41,547 nucleotides of DNA from Leadbetterella byssophila_A (GTDB lineage: Bacteria; Bacteroidota; Bacteroidia; Cytophagales; Spirosomataceae). The stretch is from assembly GCA_040394735.1 (NCBI GenBank), contig JBEBRR010000036.1, forward strand, positions 1-41,547, written 5' to 3'. The position numbers were made by a program, and so were the translations under genes. The number at the start of each line of letters is the position of its first letter. Position 1 is the first letter of the stretch. Shown one piece after another: positions 17,283 to 24,568 of this stretch. A model generated the notes under the pieces. The model was given only the letters and a program-made list of their open reading frames with translations. It did no database searches and was not told the DNA's origin.

Positions 17283-18191
17283 GCGGATCTTAAACCGGTA
17301 TTCTTTCCCGTTCTCCAGCCGGTTTTCAGAACGTGCGGCCACCGGTCCGTTCACCGTATTCAGCAGGACATCATAATAGCTTCCCTGGAAAACATTGGCC
17401 TGAACTGTTCCTGCCCAGGGGCCATCCGGTGAAAAAGTCACATTTTCCGGCCTGAAAAAGCGGTTTTGATCCCAGGAATTCACTTCTCCCGTAAGCTCTG
17501 CCACATAACGGTTTTTGGGATGATAATAAATTTCTTCCGAAGTGCCGTTCTGCAACACCCTGCCCTGCTTCATGATCACCAGGCGGTCAGCCATACCGAA
17601 AGCGTCATAAATGTCATGGGTCACCATAGCACAGGCGATCTGCTCATGGCTCACCACTTCGGTCAGGTTAAGCATCACCTGCTTTTTATGAATCCGGTCG
17701 AGGTTGGCCATGGGCTCATCCAGCAGCAGCGCCAGCGGCTCATCGGCCAGCGCCCGGGCTATCATTACCCTCTGAATTTCTCCACCGGAAAGTTCCCGGG
17801 GAAGCTTGGCCAGCAGAGGCCGGATATTCAGGGCGCGGGCGAGCGAGTTCACCCGTGCTTTCTGATAGGATTTTTCATAATACCGAAGCTCGTAGGCAAT
17901 GTTCTCTGCAATACTGATATTCGGAAAAAGGGTATTCTGCTGGGTAACCAGCTTGATCTTCTCATGACCCGGAACCAGTTTTCTGGAGGGAGTAAGAATA
18001 GGGGTACCGTCAAGCAGGATCTTCCCCGAAGCGGGCTCCTTCAGGCCTGCCAGCAAATGCAGAAGGGTGGACTTCCCTGAGCCGCTATGACCGATAATGC
18101 CGGTAATTTCTCCCCGTTTCAACTGAAGGGAAACCGGTTTTAGTGAAAAGGTATCGCCGTAGGAGTAGGTGAGCTTTTGGGAATGGAGCAT
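17262..18191 (-). CDS. Orphan ABC transporter ATP-binding protein (PotA/FbpC-like with TOBE-type tail)
   Basis: This 309-residue ATPase has Walker A GIIGHSGSGKSTLLHLLAG (about residues 32-50), Q-loop VTQQNTLFP, signature LSGGEIQRVMIARAL (about 139-153), Walker B LALLLDEPMANLD, and H-loop MVTHDIYDAFGMADRLVIM. The tail (FRPENVTFSPDGPWAGTVQA and on) resembles the TOBE regulatory domain of importer ATPases for polyamines, iron, sulfate or molybdate. No permease or binding-protein gene lies on either side, so its membrane partner must be encoded elsewhere. It overlaps the end of hpt by 21 bases on the opposite strand. Substrate unknown. Confidence 0.9.
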   Translation of the reverse strand: MLHSQKLTYSYGDTFSLKPVSLQLKRGEITGIIGHSGSGKSTLLHLLAGLKEPASGKILLDGTPILTPSRKLVPGHEKIKLVTQQNTLFPNISIAENIAYELRYYEKSYQKARVNSLARALNIRPLLAKLPRELSGGEIQRVMIARALADEPLALLLDEPMANLDRIHKKQVMLNLTEVVSHEQIACAMVTHDIYDAFGMADRLVIMKQGRVLQNGTSEEIYYHPKNRYVAELTGEVNSWDQNRFFRPENVTFSPDGPWAGTVQANVFQGSYYDVLLNTVNGPVAARSENRLENGKEYRFKIRSFIHFD

Positions 18192-18202
18192 AGCAGTAGA
18201 AT

Positions 18203-18245
18203 TCCGGGTTCCGAGTGTGGTGAGTTCCGGGTAGGGAGTAACGGG
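18203..18245. repeat. GAGT/CGGG-type intergenic repeat copy 1
   Basis: The gap between the ABC ATPase start and the zinc-ribbon stop holds short repeated words: TTCCGGGTTCCGAGTGTGG, then TGAGTTCCGGGTAGGGAGTA. GTGGTGAG (18217-18224) also pairs with CTCACCAC (18261-18268). A similar set of words is found at 20674-20755. Confidence 0.4.
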
Positions 18246-18269
18246 CTCCCGGCACGTCCGCTCACCACT

Positions 18270-18298
18270 AAAAAGGAGGCCTTTCAGCCTCCCTTTTT
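18270..18298 (-). terminator. Terminator after the zinc-ribbon gene
   Basis: Arms GGAGGC (18275-18280) and GCCTCC (18287-18292) with a 6-base loop are flanked by an A run on the left and a T run on the right. The hairpin is A/T-flanked on both strands, so it may be bidirectional. It overlaps the stop codon of the zinc-ribbon gene and would end the long minus-strand run. Confidence 0.75.
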
Positions 18299-19043
18299 AT
18301 TTCTTTTTCCGGTGAACCTTGATCATGTCCGCATCCGCCAGGATACGTCCGCAGTGTTCACATATGATAATCTTTTGCTTTTCCATGATATCGGCCTGGC
18401 GTTGCGGCGGTACCACGTTAAAACATCCGCCGCAGGCTCCCCGGTCTACCGCTACCACGGCAAGACCATTTTTGGCGCCGGAACGGATCCGGTGATATGC
18501 TTTCAGCAGTCTCTCATCTACTTTTTTAGCTTGCTTTTCCGACTGGCGGTTCAACTTGTCTTCTTCTTCCTGGCTTTCGTTGATCAGCTTCTCAAGCTCC
18601 GCGCGCTTCTGATCCAGGATAGCCACCCGTTTCGCCTTTATTTCATTGGTCTGCTCAATGTCAGCGAGCTTCTGGGCGATCCTGAAATCGGCTTCCCGGA
18701 TTCTCTTGTCGGAAAGCTGGATTTCCAGTTCCTGAAGTTCCAGTTCTTTGGAAATCGCATCGAATTCACGGTTATTCCGTACATTCATCTGCTGATCCTT
18801 GTATTTAAGAATAAGCTTGTCCGCCTCTCTTTTATTTTCAATATGCTGCTCTATCTCGCTTCTGTACCCCTCGATCTCCGCTTCATATTTCTTCACACGG
18901 GTTTCAAAGCCTATTACTTCATCTTCCAGATCTTTTACCTCCTCGGGAAGATCACCGCGAAGTTTTTTAAGTTGGTCGAGCCGGGAATCTATTTCCTGAA
19001 GTTCTAATAAACTTACCAGTTTATCTGCAATTGTAATTTCCAT
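18297..19043 (-). CDS. Coiled-coil protein with C4-type zinc ribbon
   Basis: This 248-residue protein has a long coiled coil (about residues 10-185, heptads rich in Leu, Glu and Lys) and a C-terminal zinc ribbon with CGGC (about 205-208) and CEHCGR (about 230-235). This is the zf-RING_7/DUF164 architecture, conserved in many bacteria; a role in nucleic-acid or ribosome-associated processes has been suggested for relatives, but none is established here. It starts 19 bases after the Nif3-like gene, a pairing seen often in Bacteroidota. A TAATTTTG box inside the end of the Nif3 gene could give it its own promoter. A terminator overlaps its stop. Confidence 0.9.
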   Translation of the reverse strand: MEITIADKLVSLLELQEIDSRLDQLKKLRGDLPEEVKDLEDEVIGFETRVKKYEAEIEGYRSEIEQHIENKREADKLILKYKDQQMNVRNNREFDAISKELELQELEIQLSDKRIREADFRIAQKLADIEQTNEIKAKRVAILDQKRAELEKLINESQEEEDKLNRQSEKQAKKVDERLLKAYHRIRSGAKNGLAVVAVDRGACGGCFNVVPPQRQADIMEKQKIIICEHCGRILADADMIKVHRKKK

Positions 19044-19062
19044 ATAGTATTATAACCACTTT

Positions 19063-20160
19063 TTAGTAATAATAATTCACCGGATTGGTATTCACTTCCG
19101 ACAAACAGGTTGCAAAATTAGTAATTTTTTTTGATATAATTTCCACCAGCAGATCTTTTGTAAATACTTCACTTTCAAAATGTCCGATATCAGCAATCAG
19201 GATTCTGCCCTCGGCCCCGAAAAACTCGTGATATTTGTAATCAGCAGTGATAAAAGCATCTGCGCCGGCTGCCAGGGCATCGCCCAGCAGGAAGCTGCCG
19301 GATCCGCCGCACACCGCTACTTTCCGGATCATTTTGCTTACCGGCGTAAAGCGGATCACCGACAGGTTCATCCGTTCTTTCAGGTAAGGAAGAAACGCCT
19401 CCACGGTCATGGCTTCCGGCAAAAAGCCTGTTGCTCCTGAACCCGCTTCCTGGTTCTCGTTTTCCAGAGAATGAAGGTAATAGGCCACTTCTTCATAGGG
19501 ATGGGCTGCCTGCATGGCCTGCAGTACCCGGTTCTTCCGGTGTACCGGCAGGATTACCTCTATCCGGTTTTCTTCTACCTCTTCCAGTATACCCCTTTTC
19601 CCTATAGCAGGATCAGCCGCCTCTTCCGGCCGGAAGCTGCCCGTACCGGTGGTGCGGAAACTACAGTCGGAATAATTACCGATCTCCCCGGCACCTGCTT
19701 TATGAAGAGCCGCCAGCACCTTCGAGGCAGACTCTCCCTCGGGCACAAAAACTGTCAGCTTAAGCAGTGTGTTTCGTTTCTTTTTAAGGATGCTCACCTT
19801 GGAAAGGCCCAGTCTTTCGGCGATCCGGTAATTGACTCCGTTCACCACATTATCGAGATTGGTATGAATGGCGTATATTGCCACATCGTTCTTAATGGCA
19901 GAAATGGCCGTCCGTTCCACATGATCGGTGCCGTTCAGACGTTTCAGTCCCCTGAAAATAAGCGGGTGGTGAGCCACAATGAGATTACAGCCTTTTCTGA
20001 TCGCCTCCTCCACCACTTCCTCCGTTACATCCAGACTCACCAGCACTCCCGTGATTTCCGTCTCCGGATGCCCGATCAGGAGGCCGGAATTATCGTAATC
20101 TTCCTGAAGCTGAAGCGGCGCCAGTTGTTCCAGTCCGGCAGTAAGTTCCCTGATTTTCAT
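19063..20160 (-). CDS. Nif3-like dinuclear metal centre protein (YbgI/YqfO family)
   Basis: The 365-residue protein matches the long (YqfO-type) form of the Nif3 family. N-terminal metal ligands are in LIVAHHPLIFRGLKRL (about residues 60-75) and AIHTNLDNVVNGVN (about 98-111). The middle (about 130-235) is the inserted PII/CutA-like domain including HPYEEVAYYLH. The C-terminal half has VAVCGGSGSFLLGDALAAGA and IADIGHFESEVFT, whose His and Glu complete the metal site. The family forms hexameric rings; its activity is unsettled, although it is often labelled GTP cyclohydrolase I type 2. It lies 10 bases after the DUF456 gene. Confidence 0.92.
   Translation of the reverse strand: MKIRELTAGLEQLAPLQLQEDYDNSGLLIGHPETEITGVLVSLDVTEEVVEEAIRKGCNLIVAHHPLIFRGLKRLNGTDHVERTAISAIKNDVAIYAIHTNLDNVVNGVNYRIAERLGLSKVSILKKKRNTLLKLTVFVPEGESASKVLAALHKAGAGEIGNYSDCSFRTTGTGSFRPEEAADPAIGKRGILEEVEENRIEVILPVHRKNRVLQAMQAAHPYEEVAYYLHSLENENQEAGSGATGFLPEAMTVEAFLPYLKERMNLSVIRFTPVSKMIRKVAVCGGSGSFLLGDALAAGADAFITADYKYHEFFGAEGRILIADIGHFESEVFTKDLLVEIISKKITNFATCLSEVNTNPVNYYY
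19113..19120 (-). promoter_or_regulatory. Candidate TAnnTTTG box (TAATTTTG) inside nif3-like 3' end
   Basis: On the minus strand this is TAATTTTG followed by CAACC, about 70 bases before the zinc-ribbon gene start. It lies within coding sequence (residues NFA near the C-terminus of the Nif3-like protein), so a chance match is possible. Confidence 0.3.
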
Positions 20161-20170
20161 TGTTCCCTAT

Positions 20171-20650
20171 TCAAATGTTCTGAAAAATCGCCACGCAGGC
20201 CACGATCAGCATGACCACACAAAGCAGCACTTTCACTACTATTCCGGCCATAAGTCCCATAAAGCTCCCCAGTGCTGCTTTCAATGAGCGTCCGGTATCC
20301 CGGTTATTCAGGTATTCTCCAATAAAAGCCCCGGCAAAAGCTCCGATAAATATACCGAAAGGCCCGAGAAACAAACCGGCAATCAGTCCTATACCGGATC
20401 CGTACATACCCCACCGGGTGCCGCCCAATTTCCGGGTGCCCCAGACAGGCACATAATAATCCAGAACGGTCACCACAACCGTCAGCACACCGAAAAGGAC
20501 AAGCGTGCTCTGGCTGAATTCTGCAAACCGGGAATAATGCAGCGCAATCATCCCCGCAAAGCTCAGCGGCGGACCGGGGATGGGCAATACCGCACCCGCC
20601 AGCCCTGTAAGAAGGCAGAGGATACCGGAGATCAGGAGGAGAACGTCCAT
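20171..20650 (-). CDS. DUF456 membrane protein
   Basis: With the ATG at 20650 the protein is 159 residues, the usual DUF456 length, and begins MDVLLLISGILCLLTGLAGA. It has about four membrane segments with Gly- and Pro-rich turns (VLPIPGPPLSFAG, GLIAGLFLGPFGIFIGAFAG, FMGLMAGIVVKVLLCVVMLI). A longer frame from 20749 would add 33 residues encoded by an intergenic repeat, so it is rejected as the start. The family is an inner-membrane protein of unknown function. It sits between the aminotransferase gene (104-base gap filled by the repeat) and the Nif3-like gene (10-base gap). Confidence 0.85.
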   Translation of the reverse strand: MDVLLLISGILCLLTGLAGAVLPIPGPPLSFAGMIALHYSRFAEFSQSTLVLFGVLTVVVTVLDYYVPVWGTRKLGGTRWGMYGSGIGLIAGLFLGPFGIFIGAFAGAFIGEYLNNRDTGRSLKAALGSFMGLMAGIVVKVLLCVVMLIVACVAIFQNI

Positions 20651-20673
20651 ATTATTTCTTGTTTCATTATATA

Positions 20674-20755
20674 AGGTGAGTAGTGAGTGATGAAGAAACT
20701 CGCTGACAGCACCAGAAATTGAGACCGGACTCACTACCCGATACTCCACCCTCCC
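20674..20755. repeat. GTGAGTAGTGAGT-type intergenic repeat copy 2
   Basis: GTAGTGAGT (20680-20688) and ACTCACTAC (20729-20737) form a perfect 9-bp inverted repeat around a 40-base loop. The right side also reads, on the minus strand, GTGGAGTATCGGGTAGTGAG. The words GTGAGT, GGGTAG and GGAGTA recur in copy 1 at 18203. Tracts of this look are found between genes in several Bacteroidota genomes. Confidence 0.45.
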
Positions 20756-21960
20756 TACTTTCTCCGGCTTTCCAGGAATTCGGCGATCCGGTCGGCGGCA
20801 TCCGACAAGGTATTGTAATCCGGCAGGAAAACGATGCGAAAATGCTCTTTATCTATAAAATTAAAGCCGGTTCCGGCCACCACCAATACCTTTTTCTCGG
20901 TGAGCAGGTCGTAGGTAAAGGCCACATCGTCCTCTATATTAAACTGAGCCAGATCTATGCGGGGAAACATGTACATGGAACCCTTGGGCTTCACACAACT
21001 CACCCCGTCAATAGCCGACATTTTATTGTATATCAGTTCTTTCTGCTCATATAAGCGCCCCCCCTGCGCCACCATCCCCCTGATCACGGTATCGTCTTTC
21101 AGCGCCGCCGGTATAGTAAACTGCGTAGGTACATTGGCACACAGTCGCATGGAAGCCAGGAGATTCAACCCTTCCAGGAATGATCCGGAACGTTTTCCTG
21201 AAGGGATCACCCAGCCACCCCGGAAACCACAGGCAAAATAATTTTTCGACAGCCCGCCAAAGGTCATAAAATGTACATTGTCAGATAAGGTGGCCACCGG
21301 AATATGCTCCAGGCCGTCATAAAGCACCTTATCGTAGATTTCATCGGAAAAAAGCACCAGGTTATGCTTTTCAGCCAGGTTCACGATCTGTTCCAGTACT
21401 TCTTTTTTGTAAACGGCTCCGGTAGGATTGTTCGGATTGATGATCACAATGGCTTTGGTACGCGGAGTGATCTTCCTTTCCATATCTTTTACCTCGGGAT
21501 TCCACCCGGCGGCCTCATCACAAACATAATGTACGGCCTTCCCGCCGCCGAATCCTACGGAGGCCGTCCACAGCGGGTAATCCGGTGCAGGCACCAGCAC
21601 CTCATCACCGGCATTAAGCAGGGCCTGCATGCACATGATGATCAGTTCACTGACCCCGTTTCCTACGAATATTTCTTCGGGTTTTATCCCGTTAAAACCT
21701 TTCTGTGTATAATAATTACAAATGGTTTCCCTTACTTCCATCACCCCGAGGTGGTGGGAGTACCCCTCGGCCTTCTTCAGGTGCTCCGTCATAGCATTCA
21801 TTACGCCCTCCGGCACGTCAAAGCCGAACGGCGCGGGATTCCCGATATTCAGCTTCAGAACGGAATGCCCCTGCTTTTCCAATTCCAGCGCTTTGTCGAA
21901 GATAGGTCCCCGGATGGCATACGAAAGGTTAGCTAACCTTTCACTTTTCAGAATTTCCAT
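20755..21960 (-). CDS. alaA: PLP-dependent aminotransferase, AlaA-like
   Basis: This 401-residue class I/II fold-type I aminotransferase closely follows the E. coli AlaA sequence as I remember it: IRGPIFDKALELEKQGHSVL, KLNIGNPAPFGFDVPEG, EIFVGNGVSELIIMCMQALL, LVPAPDYPLWTASV, VIINPNNPTGAVY. The PLP lysine is in FGGLSKNYFACGFRGGW and the C-terminal arginine segment is HFRIVFLPD. AlaA makes alanine from pyruvate with glutamate as amino donor. The start follows purC by 26 bases on the same strand. Serine-type or aspartate-type use cannot be excluded, but the match over the whole length favours alanine transaminase. Confidence 0.88.
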   Translation of the reverse strand: MEILKSERLANLSYAIRGPIFDKALELEKQGHSVLKLNIGNPAPFGFDVPEGVMNAMTEHLKKAEGYSHHLGVMEVRETICNYYTQKGFNGIKPEEIFVGNGVSELIIMCMQALLNAGDEVLVPAPDYPLWTASVGFGGGKAVHYVCDEAAGWNPEVKDMERKITPRTKAIVIINPNNPTGAVYKKEVLEQIVNLAEKHNLVLFSDEIYDKVLYDGLEHIPVATLSDNVHFMTFGGLSKNYFACGFRGGWVIPSGKRSGSFLEGLNLLASMRLCANVPTQFTIPAALKDDTVIRGMVAQGGRLYEQKELIYNKMSAIDGVSCVKPKGSMYMFPRIDLAQFNIEDDVAFTYDLLTEKKVLVVAGTGFNFIDKEHFRIVFLPDYNTLSDAADRIAEFLESRRK

Positions 21961-21986
21961 GTAATTGTATATTGAGTTGAAGTATA

Positions 21987-22928
21987 TCAGAGTTTTTTGA
22001 GGAACCGCTCCACATTTTCCTGTACCCGCTTAAGAATATTCTCCGACGGTCTTTTTTTGAATTTCTCCCCGGTAAACTTCTCGTACAGCTCAATGTAACG
22101 GTTGGAAATCTCCTCCGTCTTTTCATCGGTCATCTCAGGCACCCGCTGCCCTTCTTTTCCCTGAAAACCGTTTTCAATCAGCCATTCACGTACAAACTCC
22201 TTGGATAACTGCTTCTGAGGCCTGTTCGCTGCCTGGTTTTCCTCGTATTTATCCAGGTAAAAATAGCGGGAAGAGTCCGGCGTATGAATTTCATCAATCA
22301 GGTAGATGGTATCGCCCACATGACCGAATTCGTATTTGGTATCTACCAGGATCAGGCCGTTTTCACGGGCCATCTGCGTACCTTTTTCAAACAGTGCCAG
22401 GGCATATTTTTCCAGCTGAAGGTATTTGTCTTCGGCCACCAGGCCACTGCTGATAATCTCCTCCCGGGAGATGTCCTCGTCGTGGCCTTCATGTGCCTTG
22501 GTGGTGGGGGTAATGACGGGCGAGGGCAGCTTATCATTTTCCTTCAGGCCTTCCGGCAGGGAAACCCCGCATACTTTGCGTTTACCGCCCCGGTACTCCC
22601 TCCAGGCGTGTCCGGCCAGGTAGCCCCGTACCACCATCTCCACCGGGAAGGTCTCACACTTCAGGCCCAGTGCGGCATTGGGATCCGGAACGGCTATAAG
22701 CCAGTTCGGTACAATATCGCGGGTGGCTTCCAGGTTGCGGGCAGCGATCTGGTTCAGCACCTGCCCTTTATAAGGGATGGCGCGGGGCAGCACCACATCA
22801 AAAGCAGAAATGCGGTCGGTAGCTACCATCAGCACATATTTGCCCAGGCCGTATACATCCCGTACTTTTCCCCGGTAAAATGAAGTCTGGTTCTTAAATT
22901 GAAAATCGGTCTCGTTAATGGTGTTCAT
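21987..22928 (-). CDS. purC: SAICAR synthase
   Basis: Phosphoribosylaminoimidazole-succinocarboxamide synthase of 313 residues, the longer form also seen in yeast Ade1. It joins aspartate to CAIR with ATP in purine biosynthesis. Visible motifs: FYRGKVRDVYGLGKYVLMVA, TDRISAFDVVLPRAIPYKG (about residues 38-56), FPVEMVVRGYLAGHAWREY, SPVITPTTKAHEGHDEDIS, GLILVDTKYEFG and YLIDEIHTPDSSR. Its own promoter box (TAATTTTG, 22971-22978) overlaps the stop of the upstream TPR gene, and a 15-bp dyad sits in the leader. It is therefore probably separately regulated, although surrounded by same-strand genes. Confidence 0.96.
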   Translation of the reverse strand: MNTINETDFQFKNQTSFYRGKVRDVYGLGKYVLMVATDRISAFDVVLPRAIPYKGQVLNQIAARNLEATRDIVPNWLIAVPDPNAALGLKCETFPVEMVVRGYLAGHAWREYRGGKRKVCGVSLPEGLKENDKLPSPVITPTTKAHEGHDEDISREEIISSGLVAEDKYLQLEKYALALFEKGTQMARENGLILVDTKYEFGHVGDTIYLIDEIHTPDSSRYFYLDKYEENQAANRPQKQLSKEFVREWLIENGFQGKEGQRVPEMTDEKTEEISNRYIELYEKFTGEKFKKRPSENILKRVQENVERFLKKL

Positions 22929-22951
22929 GATGATTCGGAGGACTATAATCG

Positions 22952-22966
22952 CTGCAACGCTTGCAG
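22952..22966. promoter_or_regulatory. Dyad CTGCAA-CGC-TTGCAG in the purC leader
   Basis: A perfect 6-bp inverted repeat around CGC lies 5 bases downstream of the purC -7 box, where a bound repressor would block initiation. The core TGCAA-CG-TTGCA resembles operators of LacI-family repressors such as PurR. The regulator itself is not in the window. Confidence 0.4.
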
Positions 22967-22970
22967 GCTA

Positions 22971-22978
22971 CAAAATTA
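22971..22978 (-). promoter_or_regulatory. TAnnTTTG promoter box (TAATTTTG) for purC
   Basis: The minus strand reads TAATTTTG, an exact box, 42 bases before the purC ATG at 22928. It overlaps the TAA stop of the upstream TPR gene. Confidence 0.5.
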
Positions 22979-23611
22979 CCAATCTTTTTCTATTTTCTGA
23001 TCACTATTTTTCCCGGGGATCATCCCTTTGCTTTCGGAGATACGCAAGTTATCGAGCAGCTGAAGGGCGCGTTCGCGTGATATGTTCTCGGAGACGTAGC
23101 GGTCCAGATCCTCTTCCCGCTCCTCAGAGTTGACCACCTGTGTGTTCCGCTCCTCTTCCAGGGGCCGGGGAGGCATGCTGCGCCGGTAAAGGCGGGAGAT
23201 CAGCTCGTAATTGAAACGGGCCTCCTGCAATCCGTTATTTCTTTCAATCGCTGAACGAAAAAAGTCAAGCGCCGTGGCCGTATCTTTCCGCATCAGCGCC
23301 AGGATACCCAGCTGGTTACGGGATACCGAAGACTGGCCGGGATCACTCAGATCGCGGGAGAGCTCGTAGTTGATCCGGGCAGCCGAAGTGTCTCCTGCCG
23401 CAAAATAGGCATGCGCAGCATCCAGGCGCAGGTGAATATCAATTACCCGGTGAACTTCTTCCAGCCGTTCAAAGACAGCAATGGCCCCTTTGAAATCTCT
23501 TGCCTCCATTTTCCGGTTAAAATCATCGATATAGCGGTTTTTCTGCTCTATATTGGTATAGAACTGGGGATTCAGGAGAAAAAAGATGATATAATAAATA
23601 AAGAAATGCAC
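22976..23611 (-). CDS. BatC-like tetratricopeptide protein
   Basis: The 211-residue product begins with a hydrophobic export or anchor segment (MHFFIYYIIFFLLNPQFYTN). It then has TPR-like helices (MEARDFKGAIAVFERLEEVH, LDAAHAYFAAGDTSAARINY, LGILALMRKDTATALDFFRS) and a charged tail. The start is a GTG that directly follows the TAA of the VWA gene with no spacer, so re-initiation by the same ribosome is likely. In Bacteroidota aerotolerance-type (Bat) operons a TPR protein follows the VWA proteins, which supports the BatC-like label. The molecular role of Bat proteins is not settled. Confidence 0.78.
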   Translation of the reverse strand: MHFFIYYIIFFLLNPQFYTNIEQKNRYIDDFNRKMEARDFKGAIAVFERLEEVHRVIDIHLRLDAAHAYFAAGDTSAARINYELSRDLSDPGQSSVSRNQLGILALMRKDTATALDFFRSAIERNNGLQEARFNYELISRLYRRSMPPRPLEEERNTQVVNSEEREEDLDRYVSENISRERALQLLDNLRISESKGMIPGKNSDQKIEKDW

Positions 23612-24568
23612 TTATATCTTCAATACTTTAACCGTGATCAGAAAATCCACTCCCACAAAAATCAGCGCAAGCAGAAGGAAAAATATGTATTTATTATAGG
23701 TAACGCTCTGGCGGTTCAGGTCATCTGACGAGCTCACCACCGCAGCCATTTTGTCGGCCAGCGCAGGGAGATCATTCTGCAGGTTATTCAGAATAAAATA
23801 TTCGCCTCCCGCGGCTTTGGCAAAAGCGCTGATCTGGCTGACTTCCAGGCTGGTCACTATATCCTCGCCCTCCTTATCCTTTTTATAACCCTGCATAACC
23901 GGAATCCGGCCGCCAGCCAGCGTGCCCACACCTACAAAAAACAGCCGGATATTATTCTTTTTCAGCCGCTCCGCCTCCCGTTGTTCCAGCGGGTAGTGTG
24001 CCTCGCCGTCTGTAATAATAACGCCCACTTTACCCCGGTTCTGTGCACCCGTACCCAGTTTTTCGTTCATCAGTGCCAGCACGGGATTAATATCGGTGGA
24101 GCCTTTCCCCAGCAGCGAGGTCCGGAGACTCCGTACCGAGTTCCGGATATTCTCCTGGTCAAAGGTGAGGGGAGTCAGCACATAGGCTTCCGAATTAAAC
24201 ACCATCACCCCGGTTCTGTCTGATTTAAAGCGGTCAATCAGTCCCAGCATCTCACTTCTGGCCTTATCGATCCTCGAAGGCTCCACATCGTTGGCATTCA
24301 TGGATTCGGAGAGGTCGAATGCAATAAAAATATCCCTTCCCGATGCTCTTGCCTCCGTTTCCGTTACCCCGAAATTGGGGCCCAGCAGCGCCATAGACAT
24401 GAGTCCGAGGTAAACCGACCGCACCAGGAACTTGAAGACCGAAGAGGTAGCCGAGGTTTTCAGCTTCCGGGCTGCAGAGAACACCCGGTAGAAATAAAAG
24501 AGATAGATAAGCACAAAGCTTATCAGAAACAGATATTCTACCCTGGTAAATTCCCTGCTGAAATTCAT
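23612..24568 (-). CDS. BatA/BatB-like VWA-domain membrane protein
   Basis: This 318-residue protein has an N-terminal membrane segment (about residues 13-30), a second near 47-65, a periplasmic von Willebrand A domain, and a C-terminal membrane helix (IFFLLLALIFVGVDFLITV). The metal-ion-dependent adhesion site is complete: DLSES (about 84-88), the Thr in GKGSTDINPVL, and the Asp in IITDGEAHYP. Bat-type proteins are anchored in the inner membrane and probably assemble periplasmic complexes. The start overlaps the stop of the PIG-L gene by 4 bases (ATGA) and the stop abuts the TPR gene, so the three genes form one coupled unit. Confidence 0.88.
   Translation of the reverse strand: MNFSREFTRVEYLFLISFVLIYLFYFYRVFSAARKLKTSATSSVFKFLVRSVYLGLMSMALLGPNFGVTETEARASGRDIFIAFDLSESMNANDVEPSRIDKARSEMLGLIDRFKSDRTGVMVFNSEAYVLTPLTFDQENIRNSVRSLRTSLLGKGSTDINPVLALMNEKLGTGAQNRGKVGVIITDGEAHYPLEQREAERLKKNNIRLFFVGVGTLAGGRIPVMQGYKKDKEGEDIVTSLEVSQISAFAKAAGGEYFILNNLQNDLPALADKMAAVVSSSDDLNRQSVTYNKYIFFLLLALIFVGVDFLITVKVLKI

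Noticed and set aside
20651..20749. N-terminal extension of the DUF456 protein
   Set aside because: The extra 33 residues are encoded by an intergenic repeat with an inverted repeat; the ATG at 20650 gives the normal family length.
17466..22883. Long plus-strand frames 17466-18080, 18177-19007, 19471-20214, 21304-21936 and 22284-22883
   Set aside because: All are antisense to recognised minus-strand genes; one even spans an intergenic terminator.
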